This document shows, piece by piece, positions 52,519 through 61,165 of a stretch of 64,000 bases of DNA (positions are counted from its first letter, which is position 1; every line of letters starts with the position of its first letter). The notes beneath the pieces are model-generated. The model had not been told where the DNA came from. It saw nothing but the letters and a program-made list of their open reading frames with translations, and made no database searches. The DNA comes from Rhodopseudomonas sp. BAL398. Lineage in GTDB: Bacteria > Pseudomonadota > Alphaproteobacteria > Rhizobiales > Xanthobacteraceae. Location of the stretch: positions 1,178,001 through 1,242,000 of the forward strand of contig NZ_CP133111.1 in the NCBI RefSeq assembly GCF_033001325.1, written 5' to 3'. The position numbers and the translations under genes were made by a program.

Positions 52519-54357
52519 TTGGCAAAACGACCTGGCGGCAACCGCATTCGCGCGGCCTTTGCGGATGCACGGCAAGATATTGGCCAGCGGCAGGCGGCGG
52601 AAGATCCGGCGCCGCTGGAGCCGCGCGATGGCTATGCGGCGGGACATTGGCCCGGCGCTCCGTTCGACAAGCTGCCGCCGCAATGCCCGGTAATTCCGCT
52701 TGGTGTCGACGGCAAGACCACATTTTTCATCGACAGCATGGGACAGCTGATCTCCTTCGAGAGCATGAAGGAAGAAGGCCTGATGAAGCTATTCCGGGCC
52801 ACGCCAAACTACGTCTATTGGGCGTGGCCTCGGTTCGACGCCAAGGCCGCGGCCAAGGGAGCGGTGCGGATCAACGGTTCTGAAGTCAAAAAGGCGATTG
52901 CCTGTCTGGAAAAGGGCGCCTCGACGCGCGGGCTTTTCGATCCTGCTAATCGGGTACGCGGCCGCGGCGCCTGGACCGACAAGAGCGGTCGGTTGATCTG
53001 GCATAGCGGCGACGCGCTTTACCGTGTCGACGGCCCCGCGCTCGTATCGTCGGCACCGGGAGAGGTCGACGGGGTATTCTATCCGCGGCGGGCCTCGATC
53101 CTGACACCATGGCCGGATGCGATCGCGCCTGAACAAAGCCCTGCCCGCGAGATCCTCGCGATGCTGCAGAGCTGGACGTGGGAACGGCCGAAGCTCGATC
53201 CGATGATTGTGCTGGGAGGCATCGGCACCATGTTGATCGGCGGCGCGCTGCCCTGGCGCCCGCATGTCGCTGCGATGGGCGACAAGGGCGTCGGCAAATC
53301 CGAAATGAACGCGCTGATCAAGGCGATCATGAGTAGCGGGCTGATCGACGCCGCCAACACCACGGAGGCCGGCGTGCGCCAACATATGGGGCTCGACGCG
53401 CTGCCGGTCGCGATCGACGAATTTGAGGCTGCTGAAGACAACCGCCGCGTGGTGGCGATTATCGAACTGGCGCGCATCGCCTGCTCGGGCGGCCGGCTGC
53501 TGCGCGGCGGCCAGGACCACAAGGGCGTGGAATTCATCGCGCGCAACGCCTTCTTCTGCAGCGGCATCAATCTACCGCCGATGAAGCCGCAGGATTTAAG
53601 CCGGTTCGCGGTGTTGAACCTGGGCAAGCTCGAGGTCGGCGACAAGCCGCCGCCGGTGATACAGGAAGAATGGGGCCGCATGCTGCTGCGCGGCCTGATG
53701 GATGCATGGCCGCGATTTCACAGCGTGCATGCCGACTGGAAGAACGTGTTGCGATCGGCCGGGATCGACGGCCGCGGCCAGGACACCTATGGCACGCTGT
53801 TTGCCATCGCGCAGCTGATGCTGGGCGTCGCCGACATGGAAGATTGCGGGCTGCCTGTGACTGATGAAGCCAGGCTCGGCAAATTGATTGCCGATGCAAC
53901 GGCCGATGAGCGCGCTGAAAGCGTCGACAACTGGCGGCTGGCCTTTGAGCAATTGATAGCGTCGCCTGTCGAGCTGACGCGCTCCGGCGCCCGCGTAACG
54001 CTGGGCGGCGCGATCGAGGACGCGCAGAAGAACGGCGCCAACGGCTTCGACATTGAGAACGCCGATGAAGCCGCACGGCTGGCTGGCTGCAAGTTGATCC
54101 GCGAAGCCGATAGCGATGCGCCGCATGGCGCGGTGCGCTGGCTGCTCGCCGTGCCTCCAAAGGGACCGATGCTTGAACGGATGTTCAACCAGACGCGATG
54201 GTCACAAGGCGGATGGTTTCGCGCGCTGAAACAGGCACCACCCGATCTGGTGATCCGCGACCGCGGCAATAAGCAGGTGCACAAGATCAGCGGCGCGACG
54301 ATGCGCTGCGTGCTGGTCGATTTGAAGGCTTACGACGACTACATGGGAGCCAGGTGA
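52519..54357 (+). CDS. Phage replicative P-loop ATPase/helicase (DUF927-like)
   Basis: 612 residues from TTG 52519 (MAKRPGGNRI). Walker A is GDKGVGKS (254-261) and Walker B is in LPVAIDEFEAAED; a later ARNAFFCSGINLPPMKP segment resembles a sensor region. The domain order (N-terminal recognition region, ring-type ATPase, winged C-terminus) matches the DUF927/phage P4-type helicase group. It follows the Toprim gene and should load or act as the replicative helicase. Confidence 0.75.
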   Translation: MAKRPGGNRIRAAFADARQDIGQRQAAEDPAPLEPRDGYAAGHWPGAPFDKLPPQCPVIPLGVDGKTTFFIDSMGQLISFESMKEEGLMKLFRATPNYVYWAWPRFDAKAAAKGAVRINGSEVKKAIACLEKGASTRGLFDPANRVRGRGAWTDKSGRLIWHSGDALYRVDGPALVSSAPGEVDGVFYPRRASILTPWPDAIAPEQSPAREILAMLQSWTWERPKLDPMIVLGGIGTMLIGGALPWRPHVAAMGDKGVGKSEMNALIKAIMSSGLIDAANTTEAGVRQHMGLDALPVAIDEFEAAEDNRRVVAIIELARIACSGGRLLRGGQDHKGVEFIARNAFFCSGINLPPMKPQDLSRFAVLNLGKLEVGDKPPPVIQEEWGRMLLRGLMDAWPRFHSVHADWKNVLRSAGIDGRGQDTYGTLFAIAQLMLGVADMEDCGLPVTDEARLGKLIADATADERAESVDNWRLAFEQLIASPVELTRSGARVTLGGAIEDAQKNGANGFDIENADEAARLAGCKLIREADSDAPHGAVRWLLAVPPKGPMLERMFNQTRWSQGGWFRALKQAPPDLVIRDRGNKQVHKISGATMRCVLVDLKAYDDYMGAR

Positions 54358-54623
54358 TGAAGATACGGAGCAGGATTGCGTTGGTTGAAATGGCAAGACA
54401 TGCAATGCATGAAGCCGCCGCTGATTTTGATCGCGCAGTAAAGGAGTATTTCCCGGTCGGAATAAAGATCGCCTGGCGCATCGGAGGATGCACCGGGAAA
54501 TGCTGCCATGGAGAGGTGACGGGCGTCGGCTATCAAGATCGGATCAAAGTTCGAAACAGTAAAACAGGAAAAGAGCGTTGGATCAGGGGTTATGATCTCT
54601 ATGACCCGGACCAAACGTCTTGA
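54357..54623 (+). CDS. Prophage protein, unknown
   Basis: 88 residues from ATG 54357 (TGATG overlap with the helicase stop): MKIRSRIALVEMARHAMHEA, then GGCTGKCCHGEVTGVGYQDR and RWIRGYDLYDPDQTS. The C-terminal half is a beta-rich small barrel with two Cys pairs. Confidence 0.6.
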   Translation: MKIRSRIALVEMARHAMHEAAADFDRAVKEYFPVGIKIAWRIGGCTGKCCHGEVTGVGYQDRIKVRNSKTGKERWIRGYDLYDPDQTS

Positions 54624-55087
54624 GCCGCCGTCGCCAGCCGACCACGATCGAAGACCTACTCGCACCGGACCGCGTGTGGGTGACGCCATGCGGTTGCTGG
54701 CTATGGCTCGGTGGTGACGATGGCTCGGGGAATTGGTGGGGTCGCGGCGCCTATGGTCGCATTCTGCGACCCGGCACCCGTCGGGTAATGCCGGTGCACC
54801 GCTACGTGTATGAGACCTTCAAAGGGCCGATACCGCCCGGCTACGACGTCGACCACATGTGCGCGCGCTGGGCGCTGGATGTGGCGGTGATCCGCAAATG
54901 CGTCAACCCGGACCATCTACAAGCGATCCCGCCGCACCTTAACCAACAACTAAAGTTGCTGCGCCGGCTCGGCTACGGCACCGAGGAAATGGAATTCGAC
55001 AAAGAAGCCTATGAGGGACTAGAGCCGGCGGCACATCCTGATCCGCTGCTGGCGCCTGGTGAATGCGAAGCTGACGTTGTTTTCTGA
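54620..55087 (+). CDS. HNH endonuclease
   Basis: 155 residues from TTG 54620, overlapping the previous stop. VMPVHRYVYETFKGPIPPGY, then DVDHMCARWALDVAVIRKCV and NPDHLQAI, gives the H...D-H...N-x-x-H-L pattern of the HNH_3 family, with the CGCWLWLGGDDG leader typical of phage HNH enzymes. It may be a homing enzyme or assist packaging. Located between replication and head genes. Confidence 0.82.
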   Translation: MSRRRQPTTIEDLLAPDRVWVTPCGCWLWLGGDDGSGNWWGRGAYGRILRPGTRRVMPVHRYVYETFKGPIPPGYDVDHMCARWALDVAVIRKCVNPDHLQAIPPHLNQQLKLLRRLGYGTEEMEFDKEAYEGLEPAAHPDPLLAPGECEADVVF

Positions 55088-55137
55088 TCGCGTAGCGCGC
55101 GCCGCGCATCGGCGCTGACTTTGAGAGGGCAATAGCC

Positions 55138-55389
55138 ATGAGCGACACCGCAACAGCCCAATTTGCGAAAGATCAGCTGAGGGCGATTATCGAACGCATC
55201 GAGCGGCTGGAGGAAAAAAAGAAGACAATTTCTGACGACATCCGCGAGGTCTATGGCGAGGCCAAAGGCAACGGCTATGACGTCGCCGCCCTGCGCGCAG
55301 TCGTGAGGATGCGCAAGCAGGACGCCAACGAGCGGGCCGAACAGGAAACCGTGCTCGAGACCTACATGCAAGCGCTTGGCATGCTGTGA
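55138..55389 (+). CDS. GapR-family (DUF2312) DNA-binding protein
   Basis: 83 residues: [60 protein letters not shown]. The complete DUF2312/GapR coiled-coil fold, including the basic DNA-facing helix. Caulobacter GapR clamps overtwisted, AT-rich DNA. A phage copy could manage topology during phage replication (inference). Confidence 0.88.
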   Translation: MSDTATAQFAKDQLRAIIERIERLEEKKKTISDDIREVYGEAKGNGYDVAALRAVVRMRKQDANERAEQETVLETYMQALGML

Positions 55390-55514
55390 GGTGATTGACA
55401 CCAGCCACAAGCACTGGCTGCCGATCGCGCCCGCGCTCTTGCGCGGATCAGCGCGACGGCATGTCACGCGCTCCGCGCGTGTCCGTAATTTCTACTTCAG
55501 AGAGGAAACTACTA

Positions 55515-55838
55515 ATGACAAAGACAGAGCACTCTGATGAAGATAAAGCACATATTGCGCTGGTCGACAGGTATCTAAGACCCGGCGACCTCCTGACCTA
55601 TACGGTCTGCATGGGGCGGCTACGCGAAGCAATCTATGAGTACCGCGAGGGATATTGGATCATCGGCAAGCCAACACGCGAAACGCGCGACGCCGAGGGT
55701 TGGAAAGGTCGAGAATTCAGCGATCACCTAGAGGACATTTCACCGAGACACGTCACCCACATCAACCGCGACCCGGTGGAGGCAATCCCGATGCTGATCG
55801 AAATCGATCCCAAGTGGCAACATCGAGCCGAAGCGTAA
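55515..55838 (+). CDS. Prophage protein, unknown
   Basis: 107 residues from ATG 55515 with GAGAGGAAAC upstream: MTKTEHSDEDKAHIALVDRY, LRPGDLLTYTVCMGRLREAI and YEYREGYWIIGKPTRETRDA. A compact beta-rich protein, not coupled to its neighbours. Last gene before the iteron region. Confidence 0.65.
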   Translation: MTKTEHSDEDKAHIALVDRYLRPGDLLTYTVCMGRLREAIYEYREGYWIIGKPTRETRDAEGWKGREFSDHLEDISPRHVTHINRDPVEAIPMLIEIDPKWQHRAEA

Positions 55839-56000
55839 CCGGCCTCGGACGGATCTTTCTCCACTGTGCCACGTAGTTGGGGCCCCAGCTCCTCTAACCC
55901 ACCGCTTAAGGTCTGACCCATGGCTCACGCGCTTTATCCCGCCACCCGCACCCTCGCGCCCGCGTTCCGCCTTACCCTCGCCCCTTACCCAATTAGCTGC

Positions 56001-56012
56001 GCGCTTAACACG
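56001..56012 (+). repeat. GCGCTTAACACG motif, copy 2
   Basis: Exact copy, extended to CGCGCTTAACACGCG here. It lies in the non-coding gap 55839-56355, 48 nt before the first GGTTACA iteron. Confidence 0.65.
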
Positions 56013-56059
56013 CGCGGCGATGTGAGAAGGATCAGACATGAGAAGACGCCAAACGCGGC

Positions 56060-56294
56060 GGTTACAGCGGTTACACAGGGTTACAGGGGCTGTAACCGTG
56101 AAATATCAGCAAAATCAAACACTTACGCAAAAAATTACAAGGTTACAGCGTTACGCATCATACGCACATGCGCGCGCGCGCGCGTGTGGTGAGTGTTGTA
56201 ACCTTGTAACTTTGTAACGGGCATATATAAATGATTGATATTATTGACGAATTGGCGGTTACAGCACGGTTACAAACGGCAAAGCCGTGTAACC
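56060..56294. repeat. GGTTACA/TGTAACC iteron array with AT-rich core and Z-DNA-prone tract
   Basis: Direct copies of GGTTACA start at 56060, 56069, 56079, 56141, 56257 and 56268. Inverted copies TGTAACC are at 56091, 56195 and 56288, with near copies TGTAACT/TGTAACG at about 56203 and 56211 at an 8-nt pitch. Between them lies a 28-nt perfectly alternating pyrimidine-purine tract (about 56159-56186, mainly CG) and an AT-rich core near 56219-56253 (ATATATAAATGATTGATATT). The layout resembles an iteron replication origin, but the site is also directly upstream of terminase genes and could be a packaging site. The open frame 55920-56192 is probably not a gene. Confidence 0.7.
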
Positions 56295-56355
56295 GCCGCG
56301 GTTCTGTGAGCTCGATCTGCGTGAAAACGCCAATAAACAATGGGGATTTCCGCTC

Positions 56356-56976
56356 ATGAGCGCCGACCGCGAAGCCGATAGGACCGCTAAAGCCGCGGTT
56401 GAGGGCACACACGCCGGGTCTGGCTGTGGCAAATCCGCGGCCGCCTCGAGCCGCGCCGACCTGCCTGATGCTGACGCTGGGCTGTTCGGTGGCGCGATCC
56501 AAGCTGTGGCGCCACGGGCTCCGGGGAGACCTGAAGGGTCGCAGAACGTCCGCACCAACAAAACCTGGCAGATTGCGGTCAATCGCTACGGCGATCCGCT
56601 GATCACCTCGGTCGCGCTCGGCCAGATGAACACGCTGGATCTGATCCGCGAGCTGCGAAAGATCGCCAGCGACGCCGGGATCAAGCTTGGCATGACGGTT
56701 GGCGACGTGCTGGCGTTCCAGCGCGCGTGCCGCGTCGATGCGCTGCCTTACGGGCATGCGAAGCGGGTGGCGGTGACCGAAAATGGCGAGGACGCGCTGC
56801 CGATGATCGTGATGGGCCACTATCGGCCGACCGCGAATGTGCAGGTCAATGCGCCAGGCGTGAGCCTTGAGGAGGCGCTGGCGGCCCGAACAAATACGCA
56901 GATGGATCAATCGCTTAGCCAGATCGATGGCCGCGTGTCTCACGACGGAAAGTCTCACGATGACGCAACCGATTGA
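56356..56976 (+). CDS. Probable terminase small subunit
   Basis: 206 residues from ATG 56356: an Ala/Asp-rich start (MSADREADRTAKAAVEGTHA), then RPEGSQNVRTNKTWQIAVNR, LGQMNTLDLIRELRKIASDA and GIKLGMTVGDVLAFQRACRV. It directly precedes the large terminase, the usual position of the DNA-recognition subunit. The fold is not diagnostic, so the call rests mainly on context. Confidence 0.55.
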   Translation: MSADREADRTAKAAVEGTHAGSGCGKSAAASSRADLPDADAGLFGGAIQAVAPRAPGRPEGSQNVRTNKTWQIAVNRYGDPLITSVALGQMNTLDLIRELRKIASDAGIKLGMTVGDVLAFQRACRVDALPYGHAKRVAVTENGEDALPMIVMGHYRPTANVQVNAPGVSLEEALAARTNTQMDQSLSQIDGRVSHDGKSHDDATD

Positions 56977-57077
56977 TATCATACAGCAATCCAGCCACGC
57001 GCAGTTAATCGGAACTTACCTCTGCGCGACCGCGCCGCGCGCTGCCTCGGCCGCGCCGATCGCCTGGCCGCGCGCGA

Positions 57078-57155
57078 CCCCCCGGGGGGCCTTCGCCCGC
57101 GCCCGCGCCGCCCGGCGGCCCTTAAAATTCAATTCGCCCATCCCCCCCTGGGGGG
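57078..57155. other. Two G/C-run palindromes between terminase genes
   Basis: CCCCCCGGGGGG at 57078-57089 and CCCCCC-T-GGGGGG at 57143-57155. They lie in the 297-nt gap 56977-57273, which has no gene. Such symmetric runs could be a cos/pac element or transcription pause hairpins; nothing else supports either. Confidence 0.45.
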
Positions 57156-57273
57156 CAGGTCCTCACACCCGCCGGTCTGCCAGCACTCACTTGTCGCGGA
57201 GAAAAAGTTCTGGCGACGGAGGCGCAGGGCGCGGGCCTGGGCCGCGCGTGGGATACGGGATCGGGGGGGCGCG

Positions 57274-58842
57274 ATGACCGACGCTCCGATCGACTGGTCG
57301 ATCCCGAATGAATTCGAGCTGCCGCCCGGCACCACGCTGCCGCAGATGGCGGGCGCCGAGATCAATCCGATGATGTTCGATCCGCCCGGGTTGGTCGGTG
57401 AGAGCTACATGTTCGCGATGGATGAGATCGCCTACATCATGGGGCCGATCGGTTCGGCGAAGACCACCTGCTCGATCTTCAAGATCCTGCTGTTCGCAAT
57501 GCGGATGCCGGCCTGCGCCGACGGCGTGATCCGGGTTCGCGGCATGGTGCTGCATGCTAATTTCCGCGCGCTGTACCGCACCGCCAAGCCGTCGATCGAT
57601 CAGTTCTTCAAGCCGGGCTCGCCGGGCGTCAGCTACAGCGGCGGGCAGGATCGGCCGTTTCAATACGTGCTGCGCTTTGCGACGCCGTCCGGCAAGAGCC
57701 TGCAGATCGTCCTCGACGGCTTCGGTATCACCAAGGACACCGCCGAAGAATTGCTGCGCGGCTATCAGGCCAATTTCGCCTGGTGCGTCGAGGCCGATCT
57801 GCTCGATCCGGAAGTTCCGGAAATGGCCTATTCCCGCGTCGCGCAGGGCCGCTATCCCGGCCGCCATCTGCTCGCCGAACCGGACGCGGATATTCCCGGC
57901 GGCGTGTGGGGCGATCTCAATCCGCCGAACATCACCAACTACGTCTACACCGACTTTGTCGAGGCGCCCCGCGCCGGCTACAAATTCTATTGGCAGCCGT
58001 CAGGCCTCGCCGAGAACGCCGAGAACCGCAAGTACACGCGGCTTGAGGACTACCAGAAGCTCGACCGCACGCTGAAAAAGGACAAGGCGCGCCGGCTGGT
58101 GCGCTCGCAATTCGGCGTGCAGGGCGACGGCGCGCTGGTCTATGGCGAGGAATACGATCACGACATCCACTGCGCCAAGCAGAAGCTCGCGCCGCTCGAT
58201 CTGCCGCTGGTGCTCGGCGCCGACGCCGGCGGCTCGCCCGCGCTGATCATCGGCCAGGTCACGCCGAAAGGCCACATGCGCTGGATCGACGAGCTGGTGA
58301 CAGATCCCGGCACCGGCGCCGGCCGCTTCGCCGAAATGCTGATCAACCTGTTGCAGGCGAACTATCGCGGCCTGCCGATCCGCGCCGGATGGGGCGATCC
58401 ATCAGCGTTTCACGGCGCCGACCGGCTAGCCGGCGAATTGTCGTTCATGGAGATCGTCGGCAAGTCGATCGGCATCCAGATGTTGCCGACCGTGACCAAC
58501 GAGCCAAGCGTGCGGCAGGAAAGCGTCGCCTGGTTTTTGCGCCAGCGTTGCGACAGCGACGGCGTGCCGTGGTTTCTCTACTCGCCGCACATGAAGGTCA
58601 CGATGGGTGGCTTCCAGGGCGGCTTCATCATCCGCAAGAACGCGCAGGGCTCGGCCGATACCACGGCCTTCGTCAAGAACAAATTCAGCCACGTGCACGA
58701 AGGCGGCCAATATCTCTGCTACGGTTTCCGCGGCCATGCCGGCGTGATCAACGACGCCGCCCGCGCCGGAAGGCCGGGCGACAACGTCATCCCGATCCGC
58801 GCGGTGCGGGTCAACAGCAATTTTAGCGCTTACGATACGTGA
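57274..58842 (+). CDS. terL: Phage terminase large subunit
   Basis: 522 residues. The ATPase has YIMGPIGSAKTTCSIFKILL (Walker A) and later NFAWCVEADLLDPEV-like Walker B. The C-terminal RNase H-like nuclease region includes LPLVLGADAGGSPALIIGQV, then RAGWGDPSAFHGADRLAGEL, with acidic metal ligands D and D. It drives DNA into preformed heads and cuts the concatemer. The end QYLCYGFRGHAG is typical of a podovirus-like subgroup. Confidence 0.85.
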   Translation: MTDAPIDWSIPNEFELPPGTTLPQMAGAEINPMMFDPPGLVGESYMFAMDEIAYIMGPIGSAKTTCSIFKILLFAMRMPACADGVIRVRGMVLHANFRALYRTAKPSIDQFFKPGSPGVSYSGGQDRPFQYVLRFATPSGKSLQIVLDGFGITKDTAEELLRGYQANFAWCVEADLLDPEVPEMAYSRVAQGRYPGRHLLAEPDADIPGGVWGDLNPPNITNYVYTDFVEAPRAGYKFYWQPSGLAENAENRKYTRLEDYQKLDRTLKKDKARRLVRSQFGVQGDGALVYGEEYDHDIHCAKQKLAPLDLPLVLGADAGGSPALIIGQVTPKGHMRWIDELVTDPGTGAGRFAEMLINLLQANYRGLPIRAGWGDPSAFHGADRLAGELSFMEIVGKSIGIQMLPTVTNEPSVRQESVAWFLRQRCDSDGVPWFLYSPHMKVTMGGFQGGFIIRKNAQGSADTTAFVKNKFSHVHEGGQYLCYGFRGHAGVINDAARAGRPGDNVIPIRAVRVNSNFSAYDT

Positions 58843-58848
58843 CGGGTC

Positions 58849-59313
58849 ATGATCCGCGCCGTTACGCCCTGCCCGTTCGTCGATGTGGTCGACCTGTATC
58901 AAGCGGCCACGCCGATGAAGCCGCGATCCACGGCTGCGGTGCTGTTGCAGGCGGCGCGGTCGGAATCGATCGGCTGGTATGCCGGCGACCGGCTGATCGC
59001 CGCCGCGCTGTTTTACCCGATCGATCCGGAGCGACCGGGCGAGGATCTGCGCGAGCTCGTCTTCGTCTGCCTACCCGATCTCGCCCGCCATCTGACGGCC
59101 TTCATACGCACCGCGCGCTTAACACGATCCCGGCTCGGGCAGGATGCATCCATTCGGATCAGGGCTCATGTCCGGTCCGGCCACCTTCCCGGCGCTCGCC
59201 TGGCGCGGCTATGCGGGTTGAGGTTGGTCGGACCCGCCGGTCGCTTTGATTGCTGGGAAGCCGAGGGACCATTCGATGAACGCATTCGTCAAAGGCGTGC
59301 AGAGCCTGTTTAG
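58849..59313 (+). CDS. Phage protein of GNAT-like fold, unknown
   Basis: 154 residues: MIRAVTPCPFVDVVDLYQAA, IGWYAGDRLIAAALFYPIDP and LAFVCLPDLARHLTAFIR-like strands and helices. Small GNAT-like proteins stand at this position beside terminase in several podovirus-like prophages. The GCGCTTAACACG motif at 59115 lies inside. It overlaps the next gene by 38 bp. Confidence 0.55.
   Translation: MIRAVTPCPFVDVVDLYQAATPMKPRSTAAVLLQAARSESIGWYAGDRLIAAALFYPIDPERPGEDLRELVFVCLPDLARHLTAFIRTARLTRSRLGQDASIRIRAHVRSGHLPGARLARLCGLRLVGPAGRFDCWEAEGPFDERIRQRRAEPV
59115..59126 (+). repeat. GCGCTTAACACG motif, copy 3
   Basis: Exact copy inside the GNAT-like gene, 150 nt before the start of the small gene at 59276. 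It is read in a different frame from copy 1, so conservation is at the DNA level. Confidence 0.6.
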
Positions 59314-59509
59314 CGGACCGGACACATCCGCGGCGAAAAAGCAAAGCGAGGAACAATCGCTGGTTTTGGCGAAACAGGCCGAAACCTTGCAAAATCAAGA
59401 TCAGGAACAGCAAAGCCAGCTTGCCAAGGTGACGCGCGTGCCGCGCGGGCGACGGTTGTTGCTGGCCGCGACCGGCGAACAGGGCGTGTCGTCCACGCTT
59501 GGCGGCTGA
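59276..59509 (+). CDS. Small coiled-coil phage protein
   Basis: 77 residues from ATG 59276: MNAFVKGVQSLFSGPDTSAA, a Gln/Glu-rich helix (KQSEEQSLVLAKQAETLQNQ) and a basic end (RVPRGRRLLLAATGEQGVSS). Proteins of this type are encoded just before the portal gene in T7-like prophages. Function unknown. Confidence 0.65.
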   Translation: MNAFVKGVQSLFSGPDTSAAKKQSEEQSLVLAKQAETLQNQDQEQQSQLAKVTRVPRGRRLLLAATGEQGVSSTLGG

Positions 59510-59512
59510 TCA

Positions 59513-61165
59513 GTGGCGAAGAAACCCCGCAATACCCCGCCGACGACGTCCGATGTGCGGGCTGCTGACAGATCTGGTCAGCAGCCCGCGGCTAGCCCGC
59601 CGCGAATTGACCTGGCCAGCCACAAGAAGCGGGCGCAACGGGCGTGGTCCAACCGCGCGTTCTGGGATGGGTTGTATAACGACGCCTACGAATTTGCGAT
59701 CCCCTACCGCCAGCCGGCGTCCAAAGTCGGCAAGGGATCGCAGCGGGTCGAGCGGGTCTATGATGCGACCGCGATCAAGTCAGCATTTCAGTCCGCGGGG
59801 CAGTTACATCAAGATCTGTTTCCGCCCGGTTTTTTCAAGCTCGCGCCCGGCCCGATTGCTAATCTGCGGCTCGACAAGGAAGGCAAGGCGGCGATGGCCG
59901 CCAAGCTTGAGGAGATCACCAGCGTCGTTTCGGCGTTCTTCCAGTCCGGCGAATTCGATATGGCGTCGGCGGAAACCTGCCTCGATCTCCTGGTCGGAAC
60001 TGGCGTGTTATTTCCGCTGGAAGGCGACGACGACAACCCGGTCCGCTTCATCTGCATCCCGTTCGACGAAATTGCAGTGGACAACGACGCCTATGGCAAG
60101 GTCAACGCGATATTCTGGCAAACGCGGCTGACGCGCCGGGCAATCTATGATGCTTTTCCTGACGGCACCTTTCCGGCCGACTTCATGGGGCAGCACAATT
60201 CCGCACCTGATGAGGAAATGGACCTCGCTCAGGATTTCATCTTTGACCCCAAAGCCAAGCGCTGGATCTTCTGTGCCTACCTCACATCGTCAGAGGTGCC
60301 GATCACCGAGGAGGATTATCGCACCCAGCCGATGGCGGTTGGCCGTTATCATCGCGTGCCTGGCGAACCCTATGGCCGTGGTCCGATCCTGCTCGCACTG
60401 CCGACGATCAAGACGTTGAATAAGGCCGTCGAGCTGACATTGAAGGCCGCGGCGATCCAGATGCTCGGCATCTGGGGTTATCGTCCCGGCGGCGCGTTCA
60501 ATCCGGACACGGTGCGGCTCGGCCCCGGCGAGTTCTGGCCGATGCAGGCGACCGGCGGCGTGCTCGGCCCGGATGTCACCCGCCTCGACGTCGCCGCCGG
60601 CCGCATCGACGTGTCGCAGCTCGTCATGCAGGAGCTGCGGATGCAGGTGCAGGCGATGCTCGGCGACGACAGCCTGCCCGACAAGGGCGCGACGCCGATC
60701 AGCGCCTCGGAAGTCATGGCGCGGATGAAGCGCATTTCGCAGAACTATCTCGGCGCCTATGGCCGGCTGGTCAACGAGATTGTGCCGGTGATCGTGCGCC
60801 GCGTCATCGAGATCCTGTACCGCCGCAAGCTGATCGACGTTGATATCGAGATCGACGCGCTGCTGGTCAAGATCGACGTGCTGTCGCCGATCGCCAGCGC
60901 CGTGAAGGCGGCGGCGCACAGCCGGATCATCGAATTCATTCAGCTGGTTGTCGCCGTCAAGGGCTCGCCGATGGCTGCGGACCTAATCGTCAAGATCGAC
61001 GACGCGCTGCGGGCGATCGGCGAAGAACAATTGCCGGCCTCGCTGATCCGCACGCCAGCCGAACAGAAGGCCCTTGAACAGCAAATGGCGGCCGCCGCCG
61101 CCCAGATCGCCGCCGCGCAGGCCGGCGGCGGCCAGCAACAACCAGCTGGAGCCGCCGCCGCATGA
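59513..61165 (+). CDS. Phage portal (head-tail connector) protein, podovirus type
   Basis: 550 residues from GTG 59513. RAFWDGLYNDAYEFAIPYRQ, then AIKSAFQSAGQLHQDLFPPG, and the wing/stem part LGPGEFWPMQATGGVLGPD, VMARMKRISQNYLGAYGRLV, RVIEILYRRKLIDVDIEID match the T7-like head-to-tail connecting protein family. It forms the dodecameric DNA gate. The C-terminus ends in a Gln/Ala-rich tail. Overlaps the next gene by ATGA. Confidence 0.88.
   Translation: MAKKPRNTPPTTSDVRAADRSGQQPAASPPRIDLASHKKRAQRAWSNRAFWDGLYNDAYEFAIPYRQPASKVGKGSQRVERVYDATAIKSAFQSAGQLHQDLFPPGFFKLAPGPIANLRLDKEGKAAMAAKLEEITSVVSAFFQSGEFDMASAETCLDLLVGTGVLFPLEGDDDNPVRFICIPFDEIAVDNDAYGKVNAIFWQTRLTRRAIYDAFPDGTFPADFMGQHNSAPDEEMDLAQDFIFDPKAKRWIFCAYLTSSEVPITEEDYRTQPMAVGRYHRVPGEPYGRGPILLALPTIKTLNKAVELTLKAAAIQMLGIWGYRPGGAFNPDTVRLGPGEFWPMQATGGVLGPDVTRLDVAAGRIDVSQLVMQELRMQVQAMLGDDSLPDKGATPISASEVMARMKRISQNYLGAYGRLVNEIVPVIVRRVIEILYRRKLIDVDIEIDALLVKIDVLSPIASAVKAAAHSRIIEFIQLVVAVKGSPMAADLIVKIDDALRAIGEEQLPASLIRTPAEQKALEQQMAAAAAQIAAAQAGGGQQQPAGAAAA

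Noticed and set aside
55920-56192. 90-codon frame MAHALYPATR... over the iterons
   Set aside because: The second half is the translation of GGTTACA repeats and the CG tract. There is no ribosome-binding site, and the repeat explains the sequence.
56060-56294. CRISPR array
   Set aside because: The repeat unit is 7 nt in both orientations with 8-10 nt or irregular pitch and no spacers of constant length. No cas genes are nearby.
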